From Armatimonadota bacterium (GTDB taxonomy: Bacteria > Armatimonadota > JAAZEB01), in assembly GCA_012512265.1 (NCBI GenBank), contig JAAZEM010000188.1:1-64000 (forward strand): a stretch of DNA of 64,000 nt, written 5' to 3'. A program made the translations under genes and the position numbers. A model generated the notes under the pieces. It had not been told where the DNA came from and did not search any database. It saw only the letters and a list, made by a program, of their open reading frames with translations. Shown here piece after piece: positions 16,625 through 26,044 of this stretch; within the stretch, counting starts at the first letter, position 1; each line of letters starts with the position of its first letter.

Positions 16625-18820
16625 TTGCGGCATTGGCGATGCTTCCTGGTCGGAGTGCTGGTGGCTGCTGGCCTCATGCCACCAGTGGGCGCGCTCGGTG
16701 CAGAGGAGCGCCCGCGGCTGGGACTCGCCCTCAGTGGAGGGGCCGCCTTGGGATTGGCGCATGTTGGAGCCCTCGTGTGGCTGGAGGAGAACCGCGTGCC
16801 GGTTGACTGCGTGGCCGGCGCGAGCATGGGCGGGCTGGTCGGCGGCCTCTACGCTATGGGAATGCCTGCCGACGAGATCCGCCGCCTGGTGCTCGATTTG
16901 GACTGGGACGAGATCTTTGGTCCCTGGCCTCCCTTCCGTGTTCTGACCTTCCGGCGCAAGCAGGACGCCGTGGACTTCCCAGGAGGCAGTCGGTTCGGCT
17001 TGCGCCACGGCATCCGGTGGCCTAGCGGGCTCGATCCCGCGCAGCCGGTCAATCTCCTCCTCAGCCGGCTGGCGTTGCCCTATTCGCCGTTGCGCAGCTT
17101 CGACGACCTGCCGATTCCCTTCCGGTGCGTGGCGGTCGACCTCGTCCGGGGCGAGCGCGTCGTCCTGGGAGAGGGCTCGCTGGCGATGGCTCTGCGCGCG
17201 ACGATGGCGGTGCCGGGCCTCTATACTCCTGTGGAGTCTGAGGGCCGGGTGCTCGTCGATGGCGGGCTTCTAGATAATCTGCCCGTGGATGTCGCTCGTG
17301 GGATGGGTGCGGAGGTGGTCATCGCGGTCGATGTGACGGGCCCGCTGAGTGAGAGCCAGTTTGCCCGCTCGCCGCTCGAGATATTGAACCGATCCGTGGA
17401 CGTGGTCCTCCACCAGAGCGTGCGCGCCAACCGGGAGCGGGCGAACGTCATTATCGAGCCCAAGCTGGAGGGTCTGGGCGCGGAAGACTACGAGGCTGCG
17501 GCGGCGCTCATCGACGCGGGCTACGAGGCAGCGGCGGCGCGGGCTGCTGAGTTGCGGCGCTATGCGCTGAAAGCGCCCGAATGGAAGGCGCATCTGGCCC
17601 AGCGCCGGGCGCGGAGGCGCGCGGATGGCTTCACTCCCCGGTTCCTGCAGCTCGCGGGAGGATGTGTGGCCACGTGCCGCGCGGTGACGGAGAACCTCCG
17701 CCCGTTCATCGGCCGCCCGTTGAACGTTTCAGAACTCGAGACAGCGCTGATGGCCCTTGCGGGTCAAGGACGCATCGAGGGCCTGCTCTACGAGAAGGCG
17801 GAAACCGGAGGGGAAGAGGGTCTGATGATCTTCATCCAGGAGAAGGATTACGGCCCTCCCTTCATCCATGCGTTGATCGATGTCAACGGCGCCGATACCG
17901 ACGCCGTGCAGTTCAACGTGCCGATGCGCCTCTCCATGCTCGACTTCCAGGGCTCGGGCGCGGAGCTACGCGCCGATGTGACGCTCGGCTCGCGGACCCG
18001 CCTGGCGGGGGAGTACTATCACCCGCTTGGTGGCCGACAGTGGTTCGTGGCACCGCAGGCTCTCTACCTGCGTGAGGCAACCCCCTGGTCACCCCTCGGC
18101 AGCAGCACTGGCGCCTACTCGACCCGCGAGCTTGGCATGGGTCTGGATATCGGGCGGACCTACGGGCGCGCGAGCGAGCTACGCCTGGGCGTATGGGGTG
18201 GACACCTGCGCGTCTCTCCCCGAGGAGAGAGCACGGTTCCGCTCCAGGATGGCGCGCACAGCTTCCTCTCGGCGCGCTGGACGACGGACATCCAGGATAG
18301 CGCGGTGATCCCCACGCGAGGCACGCGCTTTCATGTAGATGGCCGTTGGTATTTCCACACGCCGGGCGCCGCGCCGGGCTTCCCGGCACTCCAGGCCGAT
18401 GTATCTCGCTTCTCCCCCCTCGGCCCGCACGAGACGCTTTTCCTCTTCGGGTCGGTAGGTGTGACGTTCACGGCCACGGCGCCGCTGGCCAGCCGGCTCG
18501 AGACCATCAGCCCGCTGCGCCTGGGGCTTGGGCTGGACACGCAGCCGTTCGGGAGCCACCACCTCCTGGGAGGTATCGGCTACCTCCGCGGTATCTCGCG
18601 CCTCCCGGCGCCCGTCGGGCGCACGGTCTATCTGGGGGTGTGGTATGCCTGAGGGGGCGTCTTCGAGAGCTGGAGCAACGCCCGCCTGGTGGGCAGCCTC
18701 GGCGGAGGCGTTTTGGCGGAGACGATCGCGGGCCCGGTCTTCCTCGGCACCAGCTGGTCCGGCGGCACGCAGCGGATCTACTTCTCCGTCGGGCGTTTCC
18801 TCAAATCCACGGCGCTCTGA
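16625..18820 (+). pseudogene. Patatin-like phospholipase with OMP barrel, interrupted by in-frame TGA
   Basis: A signal peptide (first ~26 residues; TTG start behind GAGGGAGAGGG) precedes a patatin lipase domain: oxyanion loop LSGGAALG, nucleophile Ser67 in GASMGG and Asp212 in VDGGLLDN. A POTRA-like region (about 350-410) and a C-terminal Omp85/BamA-like barrel follow, as in type Vd autotransporters such as PlpD. A TGA at 18650-18652 ends the frame after 675 codons (VWYA). The same frame then runs 55 more sense codons to a TGA at 18818 and reads as the missing last barrel strands, ending RIYFSVGRFLKSTAL. This is a nonsense mutation, a sequencing error or recoding; without the tail the barrel should not close. 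Confidence 0.85.
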
Positions 18821-18873
18821 ACGGTCGTGCGCGAAGAGGAGTTCTCCGGGCGCGGCGGAAACTGAGGAGTGTG

Positions 18874-19902
18874 ATGTTGAACTGGGTCCAGCCAAGAGTA
18901 GATAGCGCGGAGCTGGCCGAGGCGCTCCCGCGCGAGTTTGAGGGACTTCCCGCCGATCTGTGCCTCCTGCCGGGGGCGGGCACGGGCAACCGCTCGTTCC
19001 GGGCAGTTCCTGGTCCGTCGGATGGCGAACGCACCGGGTGGTTCGTGCGCGTGCGCAACCCGAAGTATGCCGCCGAAGACGCGATGCGCTTCGAGCACGA
19101 CCTCCTGACGCACCTGAAAGCCGCCGGGCTGCCGGTGTACCCGCCTCTTCTTTCGAGGAGCGGCGAGCCGTGGGCCTGGATCGGGAACGCGTGCGTGCAG
19201 CTCTCCCCGCTCGTCGCGGGGGAGGCGTATGCCGCCGGGAACGTGGAGCAGATCGCTGCGGCGGCGCGGTTCCTCTCGCGCCTCCACCGCGAGGGCCGGC
19301 GCTTCCTGGGCGACCCGCGCAAGCAGTGGGATCGGGAAGACAGCTTCATGATCGCCTTCGCCGGGTTCGACCTGGTGCGCAACCGCGACACGTCCGGGCG
19401 GTATACCGCCGACCTGAACGCGGTGGCGGCGAGCATCCACCGGTTCATGCGCGAGCTGCCTCCGCAGCGCTTCTGGAAGCTGCCGCAGAGCGTCGTTCAC
19501 GGCGATTTCCACCAGGGGAACCTGCTCTTCAAGGGTGACCGTCTGGCGGGCGTCTTCGACTGGGACTACGCGTGCGAGCACCCGCGCCTGAAGGATATCG
19601 CCAACGCGCTGATGTTCCTCTGCGCGCGCCTGCCCCGCCCGCTGGACGCGGCGGATATCCGGTCCTACGTCCAGCCGATGCGCTTCGAGCCGGAGTGGGT
19701 GGATGCGTTTTTCGCGGCGTATGAGGAAGCCGAGCCCCTCACCGCCGAGGAGTGGATCGCGCTCCCCGCGATGATGGTGGGGCGCTGGCTGCAGATCCGG
19801 AGCTGCGCGATCATCAAGCTCCCCGAGGAGGAGCGTCTCGACGTTTTCTGCGACGGCATGGCAGAGACGCTAGACCGGCTGTGGAGCTTCTCGGTTCGGT
19901 AG
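18874..19902 (+). CDS. Aminoglycoside-phosphotransferase-fold kinase
   Basis: This 342-residue kinase belongs to the APH/choline-kinase/homoserine-kinase-II fold. The catalytic loop is VVHGDFHQGNLLF (Asp in HGD, Asn downstream) and the metal-binding segment is GVFDWDYACEHPR. CotS- and homoserine-kinase-like proteins share this pattern; antibiotic resistance should not be assumed. ATG 18874 follows GAGGAG by 4 nt, and the gene lies 53 bp after the true end of the patatin frame. Substrate unknown: an amino alcohol, a sugar or a small metabolite is possible. Confidence 0.75.
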   Translation: MLNWVQPRVDSAELAEALPREFEGLPADLCLLPGAGTGNRSFRAVPGPSDGERTGWFVRVRNPKYAAEDAMRFEHDLLTHLKAAGLPVYPPLLSRSGEPWAWIGNACVQLSPLVAGEAYAAGNVEQIAAAARFLSRLHREGRRFLGDPRKQWDREDSFMIAFAGFDLVRNRDTSGRYTADLNAVAASIHRFMRELPPQRFWKLPQSVVHGDFHQGNLLFKGDRLAGVFDWDYACEHPRLKDIANALMFLCARLPRPLDAADIRSYVQPMRFEPEWVDAFFAAYEEAEPLTAEEWIALPAMMVGRWLQIRSCAIIKLPEEERLDVFCDGMAETLDRLWSFSVR

Positions 19903-19940
19903 CGAGCTAGCTCCTGAACGGCGCGGGAGAGACGCAGAGA

Positions 19941-19965
19941 GGGGATGCTCCCGAGAGGCATCCCC
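19941..19965 (+). other. Perfect 8-bp hairpin ahead of an oxidoreductase gene
   Basis: GGGGATGC and GCATCCCC are separated by a 9-nt loop, between the kinase stop and the next ATG, ending 20 bp before it. No T tract follows. It could be a weak terminator or an RNA-stability element. Confidence 0.4.
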
Positions 19966-19985
19966 GAGAGCGCTGGAGGAGAACG

Positions 19986-20960
19986 ATGTTGGATCAGGTG
20001 AAAGTAGGCTTTATTGGCGCCGGCGGCAACGCCAGCGGGCACATGCAGCGAGTCGCCGAGATCGAGGGTGCGCGGATTACGGCGGTTTGCGACCTGGTTC
20101 CCGAAAAGGCCGAGGCCGCCGCGGCGAAGTACGGGGCGACCGCCTACACCGACTACCGGCGCCTGCTGGACGAGGCGGATCTCAACGCCGTCTATGTTAG
20201 CGTGCCCCCGTTCGCGCACTACGACGCCGAGATCCTGGCGGCCGAGCGCGGGCTGCACCTCTTCGTCGAGAAGCCGGTGGCGCTCACCCTGGAGAAGGGG
20301 CTCGAGATTTGGGATGCGATTGCCCGGGCGGGCGTCCTCTCGTGCGTGGGCTACCAGCTTCGCTACTCGCCTTTTGTCGATCCGATCCGCGAGTTTCTGG
20401 CCGGCAAGAACCTCCTGATGGTCTCCGCGCGCCGCTGGGGCAGCCTGGTGAGCACCCCCTGGTGGCAGAAGATGGAGCTCTCGGGGGGCCAGCTGGTGGA
20501 GCAGGCGACGCACGAGATGGATCTCATCCGCTACTGGGCCGGGGAAGTCCGCGCCGTCTACGCGACCTACGCGCGCAAGGTGCATGGCAACGTGCCCGGG
20601 ATCACCATCCCCGACCTCCAGGCGGTGCAGCTGGAGTTCGCCAGTGGCGCGATCGGGCAGTTCGTGACGAGCTGCACGGGGTGCCCGGGCGGGCGCGGGT
20701 TTGAGTTCTTCCTGGAAGGCATGAAGCTCACCTACGATGGGAACGCCCCCGTGCTTACGCCGGCGGGCGCCGCGCCGCTCGACGTGGAGCCGCGCGAGGC
20801 CGAATCGATTGACCGCGTCTTTATCGAGGCGGTGAAGACGGGCGACGGCTCGCGGATCAAGTCGACCTATCTCGATGCCCTGAAGACGCTCGATGTGACC
20901 CTGGCGGCCAACCTTTCCGCGAAGGAGCGCCGGCCGGTGGAGACCTACTTCTCCTGGTAA
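19986..20960 (+). CDS. Gfo/Idh/MocA-family oxidoreductase
   Basis: This is a 324-residue NAD(P)-dependent sugar or cyclitol dehydrogenase. The N-terminal Rossmann motif is VGFIGAGGNASGH, the family motif EKPV occurs in FVEKPVALTLEKG, and the dimeric beta-sheet domain follows with the catalytic-region motif ATHEMDLIRYWAGE. No Tat or Sec signal is seen, so it is cytoplasmic. GGAGGAG lies 5 nt before the ATG. It is one of three such enzymes in the window (also 46016 and 58631), which are clearly different from each other. Substrate cannot be read from the sequence. Confidence 0.88.
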   Translation: MLDQVKVGFIGAGGNASGHMQRVAEIEGARITAVCDLVPEKAEAAAAKYGATAYTDYRRLLDEADLNAVYVSVPPFAHYDAEILAAERGLHLFVEKPVALTLEKGLEIWDAIARAGVLSCVGYQLRYSPFVDPIREFLAGKNLLMVSARRWGSLVSTPWWQKMELSGGQLVEQATHEMDLIRYWAGEVRAVYATYARKVHGNVPGITIPDLQAVQLEFASGAIGQFVTSCTGCPGGRGFEFFLEGMKLTYDGNAPVLTPAGAAPLDVEPREAESIDRVFIEAVKTGDGSRIKSTYLDALKTLDVTLAANLSAKERRPVETYFSW

Positions 20961-20975
20961 CTCGCAAGTGACTCC

Positions 20976-21012
20976 GGCGCTTGCCATGGCGTGCCTCGCC
21001 GTGGCAAGCGCC
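20976..21012. terminator. Bidirectional hairpin between convergent genes
   Basis: GGCGCTTGCCA (20976-20986) pairs perfectly over 11 bp with TGGCAAGCGCC (21002-21012), with a smaller GGCG/CGCC stem inside. It sits between the stops of the oxidoreductase (plus) and the subtilase (minus). There is no T tract on either strand. Confidence 0.55.
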
Positions 21013-21026
21013 CGAGTAGATCGCGC

Positions 21027-24000
21027 CTACTCCAGGATCGCTACCGGGCGGATCGCCTGCGTGGTCGCTCCCTCTTCGGTGGTCGCCCGCACCCGCACGA
21101 GATACAGCCCGCGCCCAAGCCGGCCCGGAATTGCCATCACGTTGAGGCCCGCGTCCGAGGCCCGGGCACGCGTGGCGACCGCCACGACCCTGCCCGTGGG
21201 CGACAGGAGCTCCGCGTCCACGACCGCAGCGCGCGAGAGTGTGAACTGGAGTGCTCCGCTTCCCGAGCGCGCCTTCACCAGGCGGATCCCAGTGATGACC
21301 GGCGGCGCCGTCTCCACTGGCCGTGCAATGATCTGGAAGCGCCGCGGCTCGCCCGATGCCCGGAAGCGATAGCTCCCGCTGGCGCGCAGGGAGCGCCGCG
21401 CCCCGGTTGCCTTGTCGACCAGGGTGAGCCCGATGCCCTTCGGCAACGCCCGCAGGTCACACGTCACGACCACCTCGCCGGCGTCCGGCAATTGGCCGGT
21501 GTCGACGACTATCTCCCACTCGTGGCTCTTCCCAAGGCCCAGGCGCACGTCTGCGGCCAGCAACCGCCCGTTCCGCTCCAGTCCGGCGCGGAGCCGGTTG
21601 CCGGCCACGCCCTCCGGGGGAAGCTCCGCCGATACCGCCCGCGCGCCGGCGCCCAGCACGAGCGTTCGGGCGCCCATCGGCCCGCGCACCGAGACCGGCA
21701 CGCACCACCCCGGGGCGCCAGTCCGGGTCGCCGATTGCGCGGCGAGCGCGTTCGGGTCGGGCAGGATCAGCCGGCACTTCGCGCGCGCCTTCACCCAGTA
21801 GCCGTGCCAGGGTTCCAGCCGGTCGGCGGTGATGCCCGGTAGGAGGGTGGAATCATACACCAGGACGTAGCTTCCCGTGCCCGGGTCGAGAGGGTCCGGT
21901 TGGAAAGCGAACGCGAACTCCTCCAGGAGGTGACTCGCGGACGCGAGGGGCAGGGGTGCGTGCCCATCCTGCTTCACCTGCAGCGACTCCACGCGCCACG
22001 GCACCGATGCCGGGAAGGGCGATCCGATGAAGTTCCAGCCCGGCTCCAGGTCAATCGCGACCGCGCCGGAAGGCGCGGGGCCGTCGAGCGCGAGCGCGAC
22101 CGGCGTGCCTGGCTTCAACCAGTAGCCGCGGCCGGGCACGAGCGTCTCCGGAGCATCCTGGTAGCCGGCGAGAACGTCTCCCGCTTGCGCGGCAGCCACG
22201 GGATCGTAGACTTTCATCGGCACCTGGGAAAGCCCGAGCGCCTCCCGCGTGGTGTTGGGCGGAGACGTGCTGAGCGCGAACGTCTGGAGGCGCGCCGGCA
22301 GCCAGCGCGGCATCTCGGACGAGAGCGTGATCTGTCGGGGAGCCGACGCGGGCGACCAGCCGAGGCCGTCGTGGGCGTAGGCGGTGCAGGAGTAGGTGCC
22401 GGCGGGCAGCGGCGCCGTGGGCGATGGGGTGCAGCGGGCGACCTCGCCACTCGCGTACCCGGCTTCCGCACTCCACCCGTCCGTCGACACGGTCTGGTCC
22501 ACAACCCGGACCTCCTGGCCGTCGGCGCTCAGGACGAGCTTCAGCTTCAGCCGGTCACCTGGGTCGTCATCCGACACCCGGATCTGGAGCACGGGCGTCG
22601 TGGAGACGACGTAGCCCTCGGGCGGGTAGACCCACTCCGGTGGCTCGGGCGGCAGGTTGACGGTGAAGTGCGCGGGCTCGCTCTCGATCCAGGTGTTGCC
22701 TCCGTCGGCGGACGCGGAGGCACGCCATTCGCAGGGGCCGGGGGGCAACTTCGGCACGGTGATCGTAGCCACGGCTCCAGCCTCGTAGGGCCGGCTGTTC
22801 CGGTCGAAGGCGGCGGCGCCGTTTGGGTCCGTCTGATCGAGCACGATGGCCGGGCCGCCCGCGGGGGTGAGGGCAACCCGGTAGCGGATGAGGGCGCTTC
22901 CGCTGGCGCTGCACCGAATCCGCAGGGAAAGGGTAGGGCGGACGGCGGCACCCTCGGTGGGCGAGAGGAGCTCTGGCTGGCTGAGGGTGACGTTGGCACC
23001 GATGATCGCATCTACGAACCGGGGGAGGTCGATGCGCCCGGCGCCGTAGGTGTTGTCGGGGCCGACGACCCCCAGATCGACCGTTGTGCTCTTGAGTGCG
23101 ATCTCCAGGGCGTTGACGGTTGGCGAGAAACCGCGGGCGCGCGCCGCGCTGATTGCCAGTGCGGCGGCGCCGGCCACGTGGGGGCAGGCGTTGCTCGTAC
23201 CGCTGGAGTAGAGGTAGCCGCTGGGATCCGTCCTTGCCGGCGTGCAGGAGAGGATCTCTTCGCCTGGCGCCGTGACATCCGGCTTGATGTAGGTGAGGCC
23301 GTCCCACACCACGGGGCCACGGCTGCTCCGGAGCCAGATGGTGTCTTCCGGGCCGGTCGCGCCGACGCCTACCGCGGTGGGGTAGTCGCCAGGGAGGACC
23401 GTCGTCTTTGGACCTGGCCCGGAGTTCCCGATCGCGAAAACGGGGAGGATGTTCGCCGCGCGGAGCGCTTCCAGGGTGCTTTTCAGGGTAGGGTTCCAAT
23501 GGCCTTCGAGGTGAGGCCCGCCCAATGAGCAGTTCACAATGTCGGCGCCGTCCGCGGTGTTGGGGTTGCCGTCCGGGTCCATTGCCCACTGCATGGCGGC
23601 GATGGCCGTATCGATCAGGCCGCCGCTCTGCGCGTCGAGCGCTTTGGCCACCAGGAGGGTGGCGTCCGGTGCGATCCCGACCACCCAACCATCCGCGTTG
23701 ATCCCTGCGATGGTGCCCGCGACGTGGGTTCCGTGGGCCCACTCGGCGTCGTCATACGGCGCGGTCTTTCCGGCGACGAAATCCTTCCAGGCGCGTATCT
23801 TGCCGGGCTGCTGGAACTGCGGGTGCTCGGGCGTGATCCCGGTGTCAATCACAGCCACGGTGACACCGGCACCGCGAATGGCGGGGTCGCGCTCCCAGAG
23901 CTCGGGCGCGCCGATCTTCACCAGGCCCCAGGAGGTCTGATCGCTCTGCCGGCTCGCCCTGGCCACGCGCGCGCGCTGAGCGGGTGGCAGGGTGATCGGC

Positions 24001-24365
24001 TGCGCCGGCAGGACCGAGACCACCGCCGGGTCGCGGCGCAGGATCGCGATGACACGCTCGCTCGCCTGAACCCGGATCGCGTTGACGATCCAGAGCGGCT
24101 CGTACTCCTGGACCTCGCCCTGCCGCCGCCATGCTTCCAGCCGGATCAGCAGGGGCGCCTGGGTGCGCGTGGCCGTCTGCTGCAGTTGGGCCACGACGGC
24201 ACGCCGGTTCCCCCGGGCGGCGTTGAGGTCGACACTCTCTTTCAGGCGCACCAGATACCGCCGCGGCGGATCCTGGGCGGTGACGCTCGCCAGGCCCGCC
24301 AGCACCCAGGCCGCGATGAGGAGCAGCGCGAAGTAGCAGGGGATGGGCGCTCGCCGGGTAGACAA
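21027..24365 (-). CDS. Secreted subtilisin-like serine protease (S8)
   Basis: This is a 1112-residue exported protease. A TTG start at 24365 is chosen because GGAAGGAG lies 7 nt upstream and a clean signal peptide follows (hydrophobic core FALLLIAAWVLAGLA, cut near TAQ-DPP). The propeptide spans roughly residues 35-130. The S8 triad is Asp174 (VAVIDTGIT), His211 (HGTHVAGT) and Ser391 (SSGTSNACPHVAG). Ser is followed by Asn-Ala-Cys rather than the usual Met-Ala. The last ~600 residues are beta-sandwich modules (PPEPPEWVYPPEGYVV) ending in a segment like the FlgD-type C-terminal Ig domain (GLYLVRVRA). The frame is open to 24542, but that would lack a signal at the N-terminus. Confidence 0.9.
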   Translation of the reverse strand: MSTRRAPIPCYFALLLIAAWVLAGLASVTAQDPPRRYLVRLKESVDLNAARGNRRAVVAQLQQTATRTQAPLLIRLEAWRRQGEVQEYEPLWIVNAIRVQASERVIAILRRDPAVVSVLPAQPITLPPAQRARVARASRQSDQTSWGLVKIGAPELWERDPAIRGAGVTVAVIDTGITPEHPQFQQPGKIRAWKDFVAGKTAPYDDAEWAHGTHVAGTIAGINADGWVVGIAPDATLLVAKALDAQSGGLIDTAIAAMQWAMDPDGNPNTADGADIVNCSLGGPHLEGHWNPTLKSTLEALRAANILPVFAIGNSGPGPKTTVLPGDYPTAVGVGATGPEDTIWLRSSRGPVVWDGLTYIKPDVTAPGEEILSCTPARTDPSGYLYSSGTSNACPHVAGAAALAISAARARGFSPTVNALEIALKSTTVDLGVVGPDNTYGAGRIDLPRFVDAIIGANVTLSQPELLSPTEGAAVRPTLSLRIRCSASGSALIRYRVALTPAGGPAIVLDQTDPNGAAAFDRNSRPYEAGAVATITVPKLPPGPCEWRASASADGGNTWIESEPAHFTVNLPPEPPEWVYPPEGYVVSTTPVLQIRVSDDDPGDRLKLKLVLSADGQEVRVVDQTVSTDGWSAEAGYASGEVARCTPSPTAPLPAGTYSCTAYAHDGLGWSPASAPRQITLSSEMPRWLPARLQTFALSTSPPNTTREALGLSQVPMKVYDPVAAAQAGDVLAGYQDAPETLVPGRGYWLKPGTPVALALDGPAPSGAVAIDLEPGWNFIGSPFPASVPWRVESLQVKQDGHAPLPLASASHLLEEFAFAFQPDPLDPGTGSYVLVYDSTLLPGITADRLEPWHGYWVKARAKCRLILPDPNALAAQSATRTGAPGWCVPVSVRGPMGARTLVLGAGARAVSAELPPEGVAGNRLRAGLERNGRLLAADVRLGLGKSHEWEIVVDTGQLPDAGEVVVTCDLRALPKGIGLTLVDKATGARRSLRASGSYRFRASGEPRRFQIIARPVETAPPVITGIRLVKARSGSGALQFTLSRAAVVDAELLSPTGRVVAVATRARASDAGLNVMAIPGRLGRGLYLVRVRATTEEGATTQAIRPVAILE

Positions 24366-24490
24366 CGCCGGTCTCCTTCCATCTGACGGGCCAAGCCGGC
24401 GCCCGCACACCAAGTCCTTCGCCGTCTCCCGCGCGCTCTCCTTGCCGCGCGAACACCGGCCCGCGCGGGCGGCGCGGGGATGGGTTGGCA

Positions 24491-24520
24491 TTGACAGGGC
24501 TGGTTGGCCGCGGCTATAAT
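24491..24520 (+). promoter_or_regulatory. Consensus sigma-70 promoter for hisD
   Basis: TTGACA (24491-24496) and TATAAT (24515-24520) are both perfect, separated by 18 bp. Transcription would start near 24527, giving a leader of about 64 nt that contains a CGGCCT-GAG-AGGCCG palindrome. It is the best-matching promoter in the window. Confidence 0.85.
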
Positions 24521-24590
24521 GGCCCCTGGTAGACAGCCACACGGTTGAGGCGGCCTGAGAGGCCGTACGTTGGAGATAGAGGGTTATCTG

Positions 24591-25886
24591 ATGAAGTTGC
24601 TCTTTGCGAAGGATTACACGCGCGAGGAGCTGCTGCGCGTGTTGCAGCCGCGCGCGGCGGCGGATCTCGCGGTGGCAGAGCAGGCGGTGCGCGCGATCTG
24701 CGCGGACGTGCGCGCCCGGGGCGATGATGCCGTGGTCGAGTACACCCGGCGGTTCGACTCGCCGGCGATCGCCGACGCGTCACGGCTCCGGGTGACGCCC
24801 GAGGAGATCGCGGGAGCCGCCGAGCAGGTGTCGCCGGCCTACCGCGAGGCGGTAGACGCGGCGATCCGGCGCATCGAGCGTTACCATCAGAAGCAGCTTA
24901 GGCCTTCGTGGTTTGATACGAGTGATGGCGTCCTCCTCGGGCAGTTGATCCGCCCGATCGAGCGTGTCGGCCTCTACATCCCGGGTGGCAAGGCGCCGCT
25001 CGCGAGTACGCTCCTGATGACGGCGATTCCCGCGCGCGTGGCGGGAGTGCCGTTCATCGAGCTGTGCACGCCCCCGGGGCCGGATGGCCGCGTCGACCCG
25101 CACATCCTCTACGCCGCCAGCGCGTGCGGGATCGAGACCGCATTCAAGGTGGGTGGCGCCCAGGCGATTGCCGCCATGGCGTATGGCACGGCAACCGTGC
25201 CCCGGGTCGACAAAATCGCCGGCCCGGGCAACATCTATGTCCTCCTGGCCAAGCGCGAGGTGTTCGGCGACGTCGGGATCGAATCGTTGCCCGGCCCCTC
25301 CGAGATCGCCGTCCTGGCGGACTCCACGGCGCGCCCGGCTTACGTGGCGGCGGACCTCCTCTCTCAGGCCGAGCACGGCGGCGATAACCTCTCGGTACTG
25401 GTGACGCCTTCCGAGGATCTCGCTCGCGCGGTGATCGCGGAGGTGGAGCGGCAGACGGAGCGCTCGCCCCGCGCGGAGATCATCCGCCAATCGCTCGCGT
25501 TCGGGGGCGCGTGCGTCGTCGCCTCGTCGCTGGACGAGGGGATCGAGATCGTCAACGCCTTCGCACCGGAGCACCTCGAGATCGTCACGGCGGAGCCGAT
25601 GGCGCTTCTTGGCCGGATCAAGGCGGCCGGCGCCATTCTTCTGGGCGAGGCTTCGTCCGAGCCGGTGGGCGATTACATCGCCGGCCCGAGCCACGTTCTC
25701 CCCACGGGGGGCACAGCGCGCTTCTCCTCGCCACTCAGCGTGGACGACTTCCTGGTGAAATCCAGTGTCATCGCCTACACGCCGGAGCGCCTGCGCGCCG
25801 ACGCGGAGCACATCCTGGCCCTGGCCGAGGTGGAGGGCCTGGACGCGCACGCCAACGCCGTCCGCGTCCGCCTGGCGAACGAGTGA
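24591..25886 (+). CDS. hisD: Histidinol dehydrogenase
   Basis: HisD oxidises L-histidinol to L-histidine in two NAD-dependent steps, the last in histidine biosynthesis. This 431-residue protein has the usual length and motifs: GLYIPGGKAPLASTLLM, VDKIAGPGNIYV, LPGPSEIAVLAD, SQAEHGGD with the zinc-ligand region, and FAPEHLEI. The ATG at 24591 lies just after GGAGATAGAGGG; an upstream in-frame TTG (24570) would add seven residues. It stands alone with its own strong promoter; no other his gene is in the window. Related enzymes act on other amino alcohols, but these motifs fit true HisD. Confidence 0.93.
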   Translation: MKLLFAKDYTREELLRVLQPRAAADLAVAEQAVRAICADVRARGDDAVVEYTRRFDSPAIADASRLRVTPEEIAGAAEQVSPAYREAVDAAIRRIERYHQKQLRPSWFDTSDGVLLGQLIRPIERVGLYIPGGKAPLASTLLMTAIPARVAGVPFIELCTPPGPDGRVDPHILYAASACGIETAFKVGGAQAIAAMAYGTATVPRVDKIAGPGNIYVLLAKREVFGDVGIESLPGPSEIAVLADSTARPAYVAADLLSQAEHGGDNLSVLVTPSEDLARAVIAEVERQTERSPRAEIIRQSLAFGGACVVASSLDEGIEIVNAFAPEHLEIVTAEPMALLGRIKAAGAILLGEASSEPVGDYIAGPSHVLPTGGTARFSSPLSVDDFLVKSSVIAYTPERLRADAEHILALAEVEGLDAHANAVRVRLANE

Positions 25887-26044
25887 CCCTCTTCCGACCA
25901 GGGGGAGCCGGGCTCTCTGCTTGGTAAAGGAGAAGGCGGGCAGGGCGCCGAACGGAGGGGTAGGCACGGCCGTATGGCACGCGTCCCTGATGGCTCTGTG
26001 CTTTCCGCAGGCTGCTTCTGGCTCACGGAGGGAAGGAGACACCC

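Noticed and set aside
18874..19902. Antibiotic resistance (aminoglycoside kinase)
   Set aside because: Only the general APH fold motifs are present; the fold covers many metabolic kinases and there is no resistance context.
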